Source: Caulobacteraceae bacterium (GTDB taxonomy: Bacteria; Pseudomonadota; Alphaproteobacteria; Caulobacterales; Aquidulcibacteraceae). From it: a stretch of 64,000 nucleotides of DNA. Positions 12,343 to 25,064 of this stretch are shown here, piece by piece. A program made the position numbers and the translations under genes. Numbering within the stretch: the stretch's first letter is position 1; each line of letters begins with the position of its first letter. Under the pieces are notes generated by a model, which saw nothing but the letters and a program-made list of their open reading frames with translations, did not search any database and was not told where the DNA came from. Location: positions 62,001 to 126,000 of the forward strand of contig WRPF01000001.1 in NCBI GenBank assembly GCA_009773335.1, read 5' to 3'.

Positions 12343-13851
12343 TCAGGTGAATCGCCACGCCTCCGCCGCCGCGCGGAACAGCGCGCGCGCCTTGTGCACC
12401 GTCTCTTCCCATTCCAGTTGCGGGTCGCTGTCGAGAACCACGCCACCGCCAGCCTGCACGTGCAACATGCCATCCTTCACGATGCCGGTGCGCAGGGCGA
12501 TACAGGTGTCGAGATCACCCGCAGCCGAAATGTAGCCGACGCCGCCGCCGTAGACGCCGCGGCGGTGCTTTTCCAGTTCGTCGATGATCTCCATGGCGCG
12601 CACCTTCGGCGCGCCGGAAACCGTGCCCGCCGGGTGCCCGGCGAAGAGCGCATCCAGCGCATCCAGCTCCGGCTTGAGCTTGCCCTCCACGTTGGAGACG
12701 ATGTGCATGACGTGGCTGTAGCGCTCGACATGGAACTGCTGCGTCACGCGCACGCCGCCGTCCTTGTTCGATTGCCGCTTCGTGGTCGCCACGCGGCCGA
12801 CGTCGTTGCGGCCGAGATCGAGCAACATGAGGTGTTCGGAGCGTTCCTTCGGATCGGCGAGCAGCTCCTCTTCGAGAGCGGCGTCCTCGGCCGGCGTCTT
12901 GCCGCGCGGGCGGGTGCCGGCGATGGGACGTATTGTCACTACGCCGTCGCGCACGCGCACCAGGATCTCCGGCGACGAGCCGACGACAGCGAACCCGTTG
13001 AACTGGAGATAGAAGAGAAACGGTGAGGGGTTGATGCGACGCAGCGCACGATAAAGCGCAAGCGGGGATTCGGGCAGCGGCGCAGAAAAGCGCTGGCTCG
13101 GCACGACCTGGAATATGTCGCCGGCGCTGGCGTATGCCCGCGCGCGTTCCACCATGTCGCGATACTCGGCAGGCGTTGTGTTGGATATCGGCTCGGCGCG
13201 CGATGCAGGGGCGGAGCCTACCGGGCGGGTCGCCGGCAGCCGCGATTCCAGCGCATCCACGGCGCGCGTCAGGCGAGCCGTAGCCTCATCGTAGGCGCTC
13301 GTCGCGGAACCGGGCCGGGCGACAGTCACGAATGTGATTTCACTCGCGACGTTGTCGAACACCGCCACGATCGTCGGGCGCACCATCAGCGCTTCTGGCA
13401 ACGCCAAGGGATCGGGCGCCGTATCGGGTAGTTTCTCGACATACCGCACCATGTCGTAGCTGAGGTAGCCAAACAGGCCGGCGGAGGGCGGCGGGAGTGT
13501 CGGCGGTATCTGTGCGGCGCTCTCGGTGACGATGCGCCGGAACGCCTCAAGCGGCGGCTCATCCATCGTGGCGAAATCCGCGTCGTCGAAACCGCCGGCG
13601 CTGCGTTCTGCCCGACCGTCACGAATGCGGAACACGAGATCGGGCGCGAGGCCGATGATCGAGTAGCGCCCCCGCCAATCGCCGCCCTGCACAGACTCAA
13701 GCAGGAACGTCCCCGGCACGTCGGACCCCAGTTTCAACAGCGCTGAAACTGGGGTCTCCAGATCGCTAACGCGCCGCGTCCATATGAGCTGCGCGCGACC
13801 TTCCGCCAGGCCCGCGTCGACGACTTCGCGCGCGGGCTCGATAGCGATCAT
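12343..13851 (-). CDS. trpE: anthranilate synthase component I
   Basis: Chorismate-binding domain: SPEILVRV, IAGTRPRGKTPAED, HLMLLDLGRNDVGRV. Confidence 0.95.
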   Translation of the reverse strand: MIAIEPAREVVDAGLAEGRAQLIWTRRVSDLETPVSALLKLGSDVPGTFLLESVQGGDWRGRYSIIGLAPDLVFRIRDGRAERSAGGFDDADFATMDEPPLEAFRRIVTESAAQIPPTLPPPSAGLFGYLSYDMVRYVEKLPDTAPDPLALPEALMVRPTIVAVFDNVASEITFVTVARPGSATSAYDEATARLTRAVDALESRLPATRPVGSAPASRAEPISNTTPAEYRDMVERARAYASAGDIFQVVPSQRFSAPLPESPLALYRALRRINPSPFLFYLQFNGFAVVGSSPEILVRVRDGVVTIRPIAGTRPRGKTPAEDAALEEELLADPKERSEHLMLLDLGRNDVGRVATTKRQSNKDGGVRVTQQFHVERYSHVMHIVSNVEGKLKPELDALDALFAGHPAGTVSGAPKVRAMEIIDELEKHRRGVYGGGVGYISAAGDLDTCIALRTGIVKDGMLHVQAGGGVVLDSDPQLEWEETVHKARALFRAAAEAWRFT

Positions 13852-15764
13852 TTTTCCGCGCCCTCTTCAGTGGCTTTGCCCACGAGACGGTCGATCAGTG
13901 GCTGGTTGAGCCGTATGCGCGCATCCCGCTTCGCCACGGCCTGAACTGTCGCAAGCGTATCGTCGGCGAGCATCGACCCCAGGGACTGACGCGCCTGTTC
14001 AAGCATCTGAGGATCACTTGCGGGATCCGCGCGTTCGATCGACTCGATCTGTGCGATGAAGAGCACCGCGCCGCCGGGACCACCGGCGCCTGTCACTACG
14101 TCACCCTGGCGTCCACTGAAGACGGCGCCCATAAGTTGCGGGGAGGGGCCGCCCTGGCCAGCCATGCGGCGATCCAGAGTCTGCGATGTCGTCACCATCG
14201 CCACGCGTTGCGCGCGCGCCGCATCGATGAACTTCGCGCCGCCCGCGACTGCGGTCCGGATGTCCTCGGCGATCTTGCGCATGCCTTCGCCGATCTTCTG
14301 CATACGCCAGGCGTATGCGACCCGGTCTCGCACCTGCGCGAGCGGCGGCGGCCCCGAGGGACGCACAATGTCGATGCGGATCAGGTAGGAGCCGCCCTGA
14401 TCGGTCGAGGTCCAGTCGGTGGGGTCGCCTTCTCCGGCGGCAAACGCGGCCTGCACGAGTTCCGGGCGGTCAAGGATGGATGATTCAGGTTGACCGGCAG
14501 CACTCAGGCCGCGTGCGTCGATGAGCGGGATCTTCGAGACCGTGAGTCCCGACTGCGCGGCGGCGTCTTCCAGCGCGGCGCCGCCAGCGCGAATGTCGTC
14601 AAACTTCTCGACGGCGTCGTTCATCAGCGTCTGCGCTTCTTCCTGGGCAAGCTCAGCCCGCAATCCGGCCCGCACATCCTCAAGCGTCGGCGTAGCGCCG
14701 GCCACGATCCCGGTGACGCGTGCGATCGACCAGGTCACACCCTGAACCGGCGCGGTGACCTGTCCGGCGGGCGTGGCGAACACCGCATCGCCGATGCGCG
14801 AGTCAGGCGCTTCGGTCTTGGCCTTCTGGGAGAACTCCAGAACCTGAAGGTTGAGCGCGCCAGCGACGGCTTGTGGCGCTTCACCTGCGCCGAGGCGGCG
14901 TCCCGCTTGTTCCGCGACTGCCCGATCCTTGGCGCCGCTGAGCAAGATGAACGAGCGCTTTTCGGGCGTGACCAGTTGCGCTTTGCGGAACTGGAAGAGC
15001 TCGACGATTTTGTCTTCAGACACTTCCACACGCGCTGCGAAATCCGCCGGTTCTGCTGTGATGACCGTGAACGCGCGGTACTCCGGCAACGCGAATCCCG
15101 CAGACTGGGCCTTGTAGAACGCCTCGATCTCCGCATCCGTCGGCGCTGGCGGCGCGCCAATGCGCTCGGGCGTTACTGCGGCGATGGAGATCGTGCGCTT
15201 CTCGGTTTCAAACGCGATCGCCATGCGGCCGAAACTCGATGGCGGCCGGATGCCCGCCACAAGCGCGTTCGCAAGCTGGCGGCGCGCCATGTCGTTGCGC
15301 AGGTCCGCCTCGTAGAAGGAGCGGGTAATCCGGTTCTGCGCAAGCATGGACGCGTAGGTGGCGGCGTCGAACGCGCCGGTCACCGGGTTACGGAAGGCCT
15401 CCGTTTCCTGGATGTCCTTCGCCACCATCGCATCCGACGCGCTGACGTTCACGCGGCGCGCAAGGCGGTCGAAGACCCGTTGCGTCACCAGCCTGTCGAG
15501 AAGGCGCATGTGCAGGTTCGCTTCGACGGCCTCCTGTCGGGTGACGGCCCTCTTGGCCTGTGTACGGGCGCGCTCGATCTCAGTGTCGAAGGCGGTGTTG
15601 AATTCCTCCTGTGTCACCTCGACGCCGCGCCCTGAGGCGACAGTGTTGGACTGGATCGGCTTGAAGACATCGTTGATGCCCCAGATCGCGAAGGCGAGGG
15701 CGAGCAGGCCGATAACGGCCATCGCGATCCATCCGCGCGTGACTTTCCGCAATTCCGTGAGCAT
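13848..15764 (-). CDS. PpiD/SurA-N-type peptidylprolyl isomerase, membrane anchored
   Basis: MLTELRKVTRGWIAMAVIGLLALAFAIWG N-terminal anchor and SurA_N-like domain; upstream of trpE; start reassigned from ORF. Confidence 0.85.
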   Translation of the reverse strand: MLTELRKVTRGWIAMAVIGLLALAFAIWGINDVFKPIQSNTVASGRGVEVTQEEFNTAFDTEIERARTQAKRAVTRQEAVEANLHMRLLDRLVTQRVFDRLARRVNVSASDAMVAKDIQETEAFRNPVTGAFDAATYASMLAQNRITRSFYEADLRNDMARRQLANALVAGIRPPSSFGRMAIAFETEKRTISIAAVTPERIGAPPAPTDAEIEAFYKAQSAGFALPEYRAFTVITAEPADFAARVEVSEDKIVELFQFRKAQLVTPEKRSFILLSGAKDRAVAEQAGRRLGAGEAPQAVAGALNLQVLEFSQKAKTEAPDSRIGDAVFATPAGQVTAPVQGVTWSIARVTGIVAGATPTLEDVRAGLRAELAQEEAQTLMNDAVEKFDDIRAGGAALEDAAAQSGLTVSKIPLIDARGLSAAGQPESSILDRPELVQAAFAAGEGDPTDWTSTDQGGSYLIRIDIVRPSGPPPLAQVRDRVAYAWRMQKIGEGMRKIAEDIRTAVAGGAKFIDAARAQRVAMVTTSQTLDRRMAGQGGPSPQLMGAVFSGRQGDVVTGAGGPGGAVLFIAQIESIERADPASDPQMLEQARQSLGSMLADDTLATVQAVAKRDARIRLNQPLIDRLVGKATEEGAEK

Positions 15765-15848
15765 GTTCCCGTCCGATTTTCGCAGCGGGCGAACCTTAGT
15801 GAGCGGCCGGCGCGTCGACAACGGCCCGGGCGTTCGGATCGCAGGGAT

Positions 15849-16625
15849 ATGACAGGCAAGGACCAGATGAGCAGACGCCCCTTGATCGCCGGCAACTGGA
15901 AGATGTTCGGCCGCAGAGCCGACCTGTCGGAGATCCGCGCACTGTCGGCCGCCACGACTGACGCACCTTCCGACCTGGAACTGGCGATCTGCCCACCCGT
16001 GACGCTGTTGGCGGCGGCGGTCGAGGCCGCCGCAGGCTCCCGGATCGGAATGGGCGGCCAGGACTGCCGGGCAGGCGGCGACGGGGCGTTCACCGGCGAC
16101 GTCAACGCGGCGATGCTCGTCGACGCGGGCGCCGTCTGGTGCATTGTAGGCCACTCCGAACGCAGACAGGGGCACGGGGAGACGGACGCGGATGTCGCGG
16201 CGAAAGCCAAGGCCGCCATGGCGGCGGGCCTGACTCCGATCATCTGTATTGGCGAGACGCTCGAGGAGCGGCAGGCGGGGCAGGCCGCGGCCGTGGTCCA
16301 GCGCCAGATCGCCGGCTCTGTCCCGGCAGATGCGCCATCCACGGTCGTCGTGGCCTATGAACCGGTATGGGCGATAGGGACCGGTCTGACCCCGACCCTC
16401 GGCGAGATCGCCGATACTCATGCGGCCATCCGCGTGGCGCTCGCCGATGGCCGCCAAGGCGCCGAAGGGATCCGTATCCTCTATGGCGGCTCCGTGAAGC
16501 CGGGGAACGCCGCGGAAATCTTTCGTGTGAATGGCGTCGACGGAGCCCTTGTCGGCGGAGCGAGCCTGAAAGCGGCGGATTTCGCGGCGATCATCGCGGC
16601 CCATCCTGCGGCGGCTCGCCGCTGA
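15849..16625 (+). CDS. tpiA: triosephosphate isomerase
   Basis: LIAGNWKMFG, CIVGHSERR, VAYEPVWAIGTG, YGGSVKPGN. Confidence 0.96.
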   Translation: MTGKDQMSRRPLIAGNWKMFGRRADLSEIRALSAATTDAPSDLELAICPPVTLLAAAVEAAAGSRIGMGGQDCRAGGDGAFTGDVNAAMLVDAGAVWCIVGHSERRQGHGETDADVAAKAKAAMAAGLTPIICIGETLEERQAGQAAAVVQRQIAGSVPADAPSTVVVAYEPVWAIGTGLTPTLGEIADTHAAIRVALADGRQGAEGIRILYGGSVKPGNAAEIFRVNGVDGALVGGASLKAADFAAIIAAHPAAARR

Positions 16626-16726
16626 CCGACTGCGGCGTCGGTCTTTAAGTTAACCTTTCACTCAGGTATTGAGCCCGCTTCCCGCGCGACCCATCTGTGT
16701 CGTCGAGGCCCGGAGTCCCGATTTCC

Positions 16727-17485
16727 ATGCAGAATATGTTTCTCGTCCTCCACCTGCTGATTTGCGTGGTTCTGGTGGGCGCGGTCCTCATGCAGCGGTC
16801 CGAGGGCGGCGCGCTGGGTATGGGCGGCGGTGGCGGCGGCCTGATCTCGGGTCGCGGCGCGGCGGACATGATGGTCAACATAACCAGCTGGGTCGGTGGC
16901 GCGTTCTTTGTCACCAGCATCGTTCTGACGGTCATGGCGGGCGCACGCCCCGTCGATCGCTCGGTGATCACGGACGGTCAGCGCCCGCAGTCGGGGATCC
17001 ACTTCAACCTGCCGTTCTTCAATCAGGGCGCGGCGAAGAAGGAAGCGCCAGCACCGCTCACCGCGGCGCCGTCGCCAGCGCTGCCCGCGCCTCAGGCGGC
17101 GACCGTCCCCATCGGCGCGGCGGTTGCGCCGACGCCGGTCGAGGCGGTGACCCGCGCCGGACCGCTTGATCCGACGGCGTCGTCCGAAGCCGGAGTTCCC
17201 AAGGCGGCGCCGGCGGCGAGTCTGCCGGCAGGTTCGAGCCAGCGTGTCGCAGGACCGGTGGTCGCCGGTCCGATCGGGAGCGCGCAGACAAAGACCGGTG
17301 GTCCGGTTGGCAGTGCGGCGACAAAGTCGGCGCCGCGGCCAGCGGCCAATGCGCAGAAGGTTACGCCGGTTCCGATGATCCCGCTGCCCGTTCAGCCGCT
17401 TCCGGCGACTGCGCCGGCGATCGAATCGCCCCAAGCTGCAATCCCGGCCCCTGCGCCACGGGATCGGACCGGTCCGGACGAGTGA
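16727..17485 (+). CDS. secG: preprotein translocase subunit SecG with long Ala/Pro-rich C-terminal tail
   Basis: MQNMFLVLHLLICVVLVGAVLMQRSEGGALGMGGGGGGLISGRGAADMM; tpiA-secG-pyrG synteny. Confidence 0.92.
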   Translation: MQNMFLVLHLLICVVLVGAVLMQRSEGGALGMGGGGGGLISGRGAADMMVNITSWVGGAFFVTSIVLTVMAGARPVDRSVITDGQRPQSGIHFNLPFFNQGAAKKEAPAPLTAAPSPALPAPQAATVPIGAAVAPTPVEAVTRAGPLDPTASSEAGVPKAAPAASLPAGSSQRVAGPVVAGPIGSAQTKTGGPVGSAATKSAPRPAANAQKVTPVPMIPLPVQPLPATAPAIESPQAAIPAPAPRDRTGPDE

Positions 17486-17511
17486 TCCGGACCGCCTTCG
17501 GCGGTTTCTGA

Positions 17512-19657
<2,146 letters not shown>

Positions 19658-19790
19658 GGCATGTTCCTCCGCACCGGCGGACGAGCGTAACAGCCCATTG
19701 GGCGCCTCGCGAGCGCCGGGCGCATCCAAACCGCTATCCGGCGGCATCCATCTCAAATGCGCCCTTCGCGGGTGGCAGGAGGGTCATATC

Positions 19791-20432
19791 ATGCGCGTTT
19801 CACAAGCCATTGCCGCAGCCACGGGTCTTGTCGCGATGCTGGTCACAGGCCCGGCCGCCGCCGAAGTCCGGCGCGTCGGCAACGTAACAACTATTTCAGA
19901 AATCGACCTCAGTGGCCGGTTCAAGGTCGAGATCGTGCAGGGCGCACAGGCGGGGGCTATCCTGGAGGGCGCGCCGGACGCGCTCGAACGCCTGGGTGTG
20001 CGCTACAGTGAAGGACGGCTGAAGATCTGGGAGAAATGCACGATGTTCTGCGGTCGCCATGAGGTCGACGCCGTCATACGTATCGTTTCGCCCCGGCTCG
20101 ACGTCATCGAAGTCGCCAAAGGCGCAGAGGTCACTGCCGCGGGTGTCTACGGACCATCGCTGTCGCTCGATGTCTCCATGGGCGGATCGCTCGCCATCTC
20201 GGGCCAGTGCGAAGGCCTTGAGGCCGATGTCGCCATGGGTGGGGTGCTGTCCGCTGAAAACCTGTCGTGCCGCGCTGTCGAGGTTGATGCGTCAATGGGC
20301 GGCGCGGCGGGCGTGCGCGCCAGCGAACTGGTGGATGCAGTGGCCAGCATGGGCGGCGCGATCGCCATCCACGGCAAGCCGCGCCTCGACTCACGCGCCT
20401 CCATGGGCGGCGTCGTTTCAATGGAGGATTAG
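19791..20432 (+). CDS. DUF2807/GIN-type secreted beta-helical protein
   Basis: Signal peptide; periodic SMGG repeats (18-20 aa); LSGRFKVEIVQG start of GIN domain. Confidence 0.75.
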   Translation: MRVSQAIAAATGLVAMLVTGPAAAEVRRVGNVTTISEIDLSGRFKVEIVQGAQAGAILEGAPDALERLGVRYSEGRLKIWEKCTMFCGRHEVDAVIRIVSPRLDVIEVAKGAEVTAAGVYGPSLSLDVSMGGSLAISGQCEGLEADVAMGGVLSAENLSCRAVEVDASMGGAAGVRASELVDAVASMGGAIAIHGKPRLDSRASMGGVVSMED

Positions 20433-21091
20433 ACGAATCCGTCGCGTCTGGGGGCCGCATAGGCGCGCACGAGACGCACCATCGCGCGCCGTGCGTGCCC
20501 TGCCACCGCCTCATCGCCGGGATGCGGCGTCACGCCGATCATCACGTCGTGGTACAGGTTTCCGCGCAGGAGGCCGATGAAATTGTCATTGAACTCTGCG
20601 ATGTCGTCGATGTCGACGAGCCCCTCCCTCGCCAGCGCGACTCCAATACGCGTCGTGATCGGACGTCCGGCCTTGCACGTGAATTCGTCGAATACACGGG
20701 CCAGTTCCGGCATGCGCTCGGCCTCCGCCATCGCGATGCGGTAGGCCGCGATCGACTCGGGTTTCATCATCTTGACGAGGCACTCGACGGCATAGTCGTC
20801 GAGTGCCTGCCGGGGGTTCCCAAGGCGCTCGTCGCTGAATTTGTCGTCGTGAATGCCCGACTTGATCGCGCCCCAGGCGAGAAGCGCATAGAACAGCCCT
20901 TCCTTGGAGTCGAAGCGGGCGTAGAGCGTTTCCTTCGAGACCTTAGCGCGTGTGGCGATCTCCAGCATGGTCGCGCCGTGAATGCCTTTTTCGGCGAAGA
21001 CGTCGAAGGCTGCAGACAGGATTGTTTCGTTGCGTGGGTCAGACAGCGGAGCGAGCCAGTCGGGACGCGGCATGTCGGAAAGCGGGGGCAT
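20429..21091 (-). CDS. TetR/AcrR family transcriptional regulator
   Basis: ILSAAFDVFAEKGIHGATMLEIATRAKVSKETLYARFDSKEGLFYALL HTH. Confidence 0.92.
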   Translation of the reverse strand: MPPLSDMPRPDWLAPLSDPRNETILSAAFDVFAEKGIHGATMLEIATRAKVSKETLYARFDSKEGLFYALLAWGAIKSGIHDDKFSDERLGNPRQALDDYAVECLVKMMKPESIAAYRIAMAEAERMPELARVFDEFTCKAGRPITTRIGVALAREGLVDIDDIAEFNDNFIGLLRGNLYHDVMIGVTPHPGDEAVAGHARRAMVRLVRAYAAPRRDGFV

Positions 21092-21111
21092 GGGAGTTTC
21101 AGCCTGTGCGT

Positions 21112-21148
21112 GTACTATCCAGTACGCGTATGTACCGCTCGGTACGCC
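21112..21148. promoter_or_regulatory. Tandem palindromic operator candidate (four GTAC half-sites, 10-bp spacing)
   Basis: GTAC at 21112, 21122, 21132 and 21142; two copies of TGTAC-N6-GTACGC with 20-bp period between tetR and the divergent DUF2855 gene. Confidence 0.65.
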
Positions 21149-21207
21149 CTAGCGTCAAGGCTACCGCTGCATCCGTCAGTCTGGTTCAGTCCGAACAAAG
21201 GGAGGCC

Positions 21208-22278
21208 ATGATGACGGAAGTGAAAGATTTTCTGGTCGACAAGAGCGCGCTGCGGCTCAACCGTTTTGCATCTGCGGACGCGATCCCGGGAGAGGGGCAG
21301 GCGCTCCTGCGGCTCGACCGTTTTGCGCTGACCTCCAACAACGTCACCTACGCCGCCATCGGCGAGCAGTTCGGCTACTGGAAATTTTTTCCCGCGCCGG
21401 CGCCGAACGGGCGCGTGCCTGTCTGGGGCTTCGCCGACGTCGTGGAGTCAAAATGCGCTGATGTCGCTGTCGGGGAACGGATCTGGGGTTACTATCCAAT
21501 AGCGACGCATCTCGTCGTCACGCCGATGCGGGTGAATACGCGCGGATTTGTCGACGGCGCCGCGCACCGCGTCAGCCTGCCGCCGGTCTACAACCAGTAT
21601 GAGCGCGTTGCGGCGGACCCTGCGTACAGGCGCGAGCATGAAGGCCACATCGCGCTCTTCCGTCCGCTCTTCGTCACGGGCTTCCTGATTGACGATTTCC
21701 TCGATGAAAGCGGGTTTTTCGGCGCGCGCCGGGTGATGCTGTCGAGCGCATCGTCGAAGACGGCGCTCGGTCTGGCGAAATGCCTCAAGGATCGCGCCGG
21801 CGTGGAAGTCATCGGCCTGACGTCAGCGCGCAACGCGGAGTTCGTGCGCAAGATTGGCTATTACGACCGCGTCGTCAGCTACGAGCGCCTGGGCGAACTA
21901 CCGAATGATCAACCCGCGCTGCTCGTCGACATGGCTGGCGATGCGCCGTTGATCGACGCGCTGGCGCACCGCTTGGGCGATGCGTTCGTCTACAACTGCA
22001 TGGTCGGCGGCACGCACTGGGAGACAGGCGCGCGCGCGACCGAGGGGCCGCCGCGCACACTTTTCTTCGCGCCCGACCGCATCATGAAGCGCAACAAGGA
22101 CTGGGGGGCGGACGGCTTCGCCGCCCGGTATGCAACCGCCTGGTCAGGCTTCCTCGATTCCACCGCCGGTTGGCTGAAGATCATCGAGAAGAGCGGGGAG
22201 GAGGCGGTAAGCGACGCTTGGCGGGCGCTTCTGGACGGGCAGGCCCGCCCTGAGGAAGGGTACGTCCTGCGGGTCTGA
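21208..22278 (+). CDS. DUF2855 family protein (MDR/quinone-oxidoreductase-like)
   Basis: Divergent from tetR; FRPLFVTGFLIDDFL, MLSSASSKTALGLAKCL motifs; start trimmed. Confidence 0.75.
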   Translation: MMTEVKDFLVDKSALRLNRFASADAIPGEGQALLRLDRFALTSNNVTYAAIGEQFGYWKFFPAPAPNGRVPVWGFADVVESKCADVAVGERIWGYYPIATHLVVTPMRVNTRGFVDGAAHRVSLPPVYNQYERVAADPAYRREHEGHIALFRPLFVTGFLIDDFLDESGFFGARRVMLSSASSKTALGLAKCLKDRAGVEVIGLTSARNAEFVRKIGYYDRVVSYERLGELPNDQPALLVDMAGDAPLIDALAHRLGDAFVYNCMVGGTHWETGARATEGPPRTLFFAPDRIMKRNKDWGADGFAARYATAWSGFLDSTAGWLKIIEKSGEEAVSDAWRALLDGQARPEEGYVLRV

Positions 22279-22375
22279 CACGATATTCGCGGGTTGCCTT
22301 TCGGGGGCGCTTGTCCCATAAGCCCCGCTTTCCCGCGCGGACCACTCGTCCGACGCGCACTGGAGCTTTCCGGCC

Positions 22376-22558
22376 ATGGCCGTTCCGAAACGAAAAACCT
22401 CGCCGTCCCGCCGCGGCATGCGTCGCTCCCACCACGCGCTCGGCAAGAACGCGTATGTGGAAGACGACAAGGGCGAACTGCACCGTCCGCACCACATCAA
22501 CCTGAAGACCGGGACCTATCGGGGCAAGCAGGTCCTGAAGGCCAAGGACGAGGACTAA
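22376..22558 (+). CDS. rpmF: 50S ribosomal protein L32
   Basis: [22 protein letters not shown]. Confidence 0.96.
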   Translation: MAVPKRKTSPSRRGMRRSHHALGKNAYVEDDKGELHRPHHINLKTGTYRGKQVLKAKDED

Positions 22559-22581
22559 AGTCCTGTACATGTGGAAGGACG

Positions 22582-22612
22582 GGCCTCGCCAGGCGACCGG
22601 CGAGGCCTTTTT
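22582..22612 (+). terminator. Rho-independent terminator after rpmF
   Basis: Perfect 9-bp stem ggcctcgcc/ggcgaggcc, 8-nt loop, followed by TTTTT. Confidence 0.85.
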
Positions 22613-22649
22613 GCGTTCCGGTTTCGCCGGTTGCGAGACGCCGCATTGA

Positions 22650-23996
<1,347 letters not shown>

Positions 23997-24015
23997 CGAC
24001 ACGGGAGGACGAAGC

Positions 24016-24957
24016 ATGATCCGGTTCCTGGGGCTGCTCCTGCTGAGCGCGGGTCTCGCCCACGCGGACCCGGTGGTCGTCGCCAGGACGCGCGCGGAGC
24101 CGATCCTCGTGGAAGCGGTGGCCTACGATCATCGCGACAGACTGCTCGTCAGCAGCGTGCATGCGACCGGCATCTATCGTGTGCGCCCGGACGGCGGGCT
24201 GCGCCGCTGGTCCGCCAGAGCGTCAACCCAGGGTGTCTTCGGGATTGCGGTCGACATCGCGCGCAATGATCTCTGGGCCGCCTCCACGGGCAGCGTTCAC
24301 GGTGGCGATCCGTCCGCGTCGCCGGCGCTGCTGCGTTTTAATCTCCGAAACGGCGACCTCAGACAGACGATCGCGGCGCCGGACGGGGCGAAATCCTTCG
24401 GCGATGTCGCACTCGGTCCCGATGGGAGCGTCTATGTCAGCGACTCCGGCACGGGCGATGTGTTGAGACTTCGACCCGGCGCAACGGCGCTCGAAAAGCT
24501 TGTGTCCCTCGGCGCGCTCGCATCACCGCAAGGCCTCGCGGTTTCCCCGGACGGGCGCGTGCTGGTGTTTGCAGGGTACGGCTCCGGATTGCACCGGATC
24601 GATCTCGCGACGGGCGCGCATGTGCGCATCGAGACGCCGACCGGCATGGAGCTCCGCGGGGTCGACGGTGTCGCGCGCATTGATGGCGATTTGCTGCTTG
24701 TGCAGAACGGCGTCGCGCCGCCCCGGGTATTGCGGCTGGCGCTCAACGATGATTGGTCATCGATCGAGCGTCTTGACGTGCTGGTGCGCGACGGCGGCAT
24801 GCAGGAGCCGACCGTCGGTGTCGTCCATGGTAGCGACTTTGTCTTCGTCTCACGAAGTCAGTGGACGGACTTCGAAGCCGATGGAACGCTGAAGACGCCG
24901 ACGCCTGCGCCGGCCGTGATTTCTAGGGCTCCGCTGACCCTTCCGCCATCCCCCTGA
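24016..24957 (+). CDS. Secreted SMP-30/NHL-type beta-propeller protein
   Basis: Signal peptide MIRFLGLLLLSAGLAHA; repeated ..GPDGSVYVSDSGTGDVLRL.. blades. Confidence 0.7.
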   Translation: MIRFLGLLLLSAGLAHADPVVVARTRAEPILVEAVAYDHRDRLLVSSVHATGIYRVRPDGGLRRWSARASTQGVFGIAVDIARNDLWAASTGSVHGGDPSASPALLRFNLRNGDLRQTIAAPDGAKSFGDVALGPDGSVYVSDSGTGDVLRLRPGATALEKLVSLGALASPQGLAVSPDGRVLVFAGYGSGLHRIDLATGAHVRIETPTGMELRGVDGVARIDGDLLLVQNGVAPPRVLRLALNDDWSSIERLDVLVRDGGMQEPTVGVVHGSDFVFVSRSQWTDFEADGTLKTPTPAPAVISRAPLTLPPSP

Positions 24958-25064
24958 TCTTGTGCTAAATTTGGCATCAGAACACCGAATCTAGCGGCGC
25001 CGACTCTGTTCACGAAATATTAAATAACTCGATTCACGGTGCCGCCGAATCGGAAAATTCGGCG

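Noticed and set aside
14490-15635. 381-aa plus-strand ORF antisense to the PpiD-like gene
   Set aside because: Antisense to a supported gene with conserved N-terminal anchor; composition typical of spurious frames.
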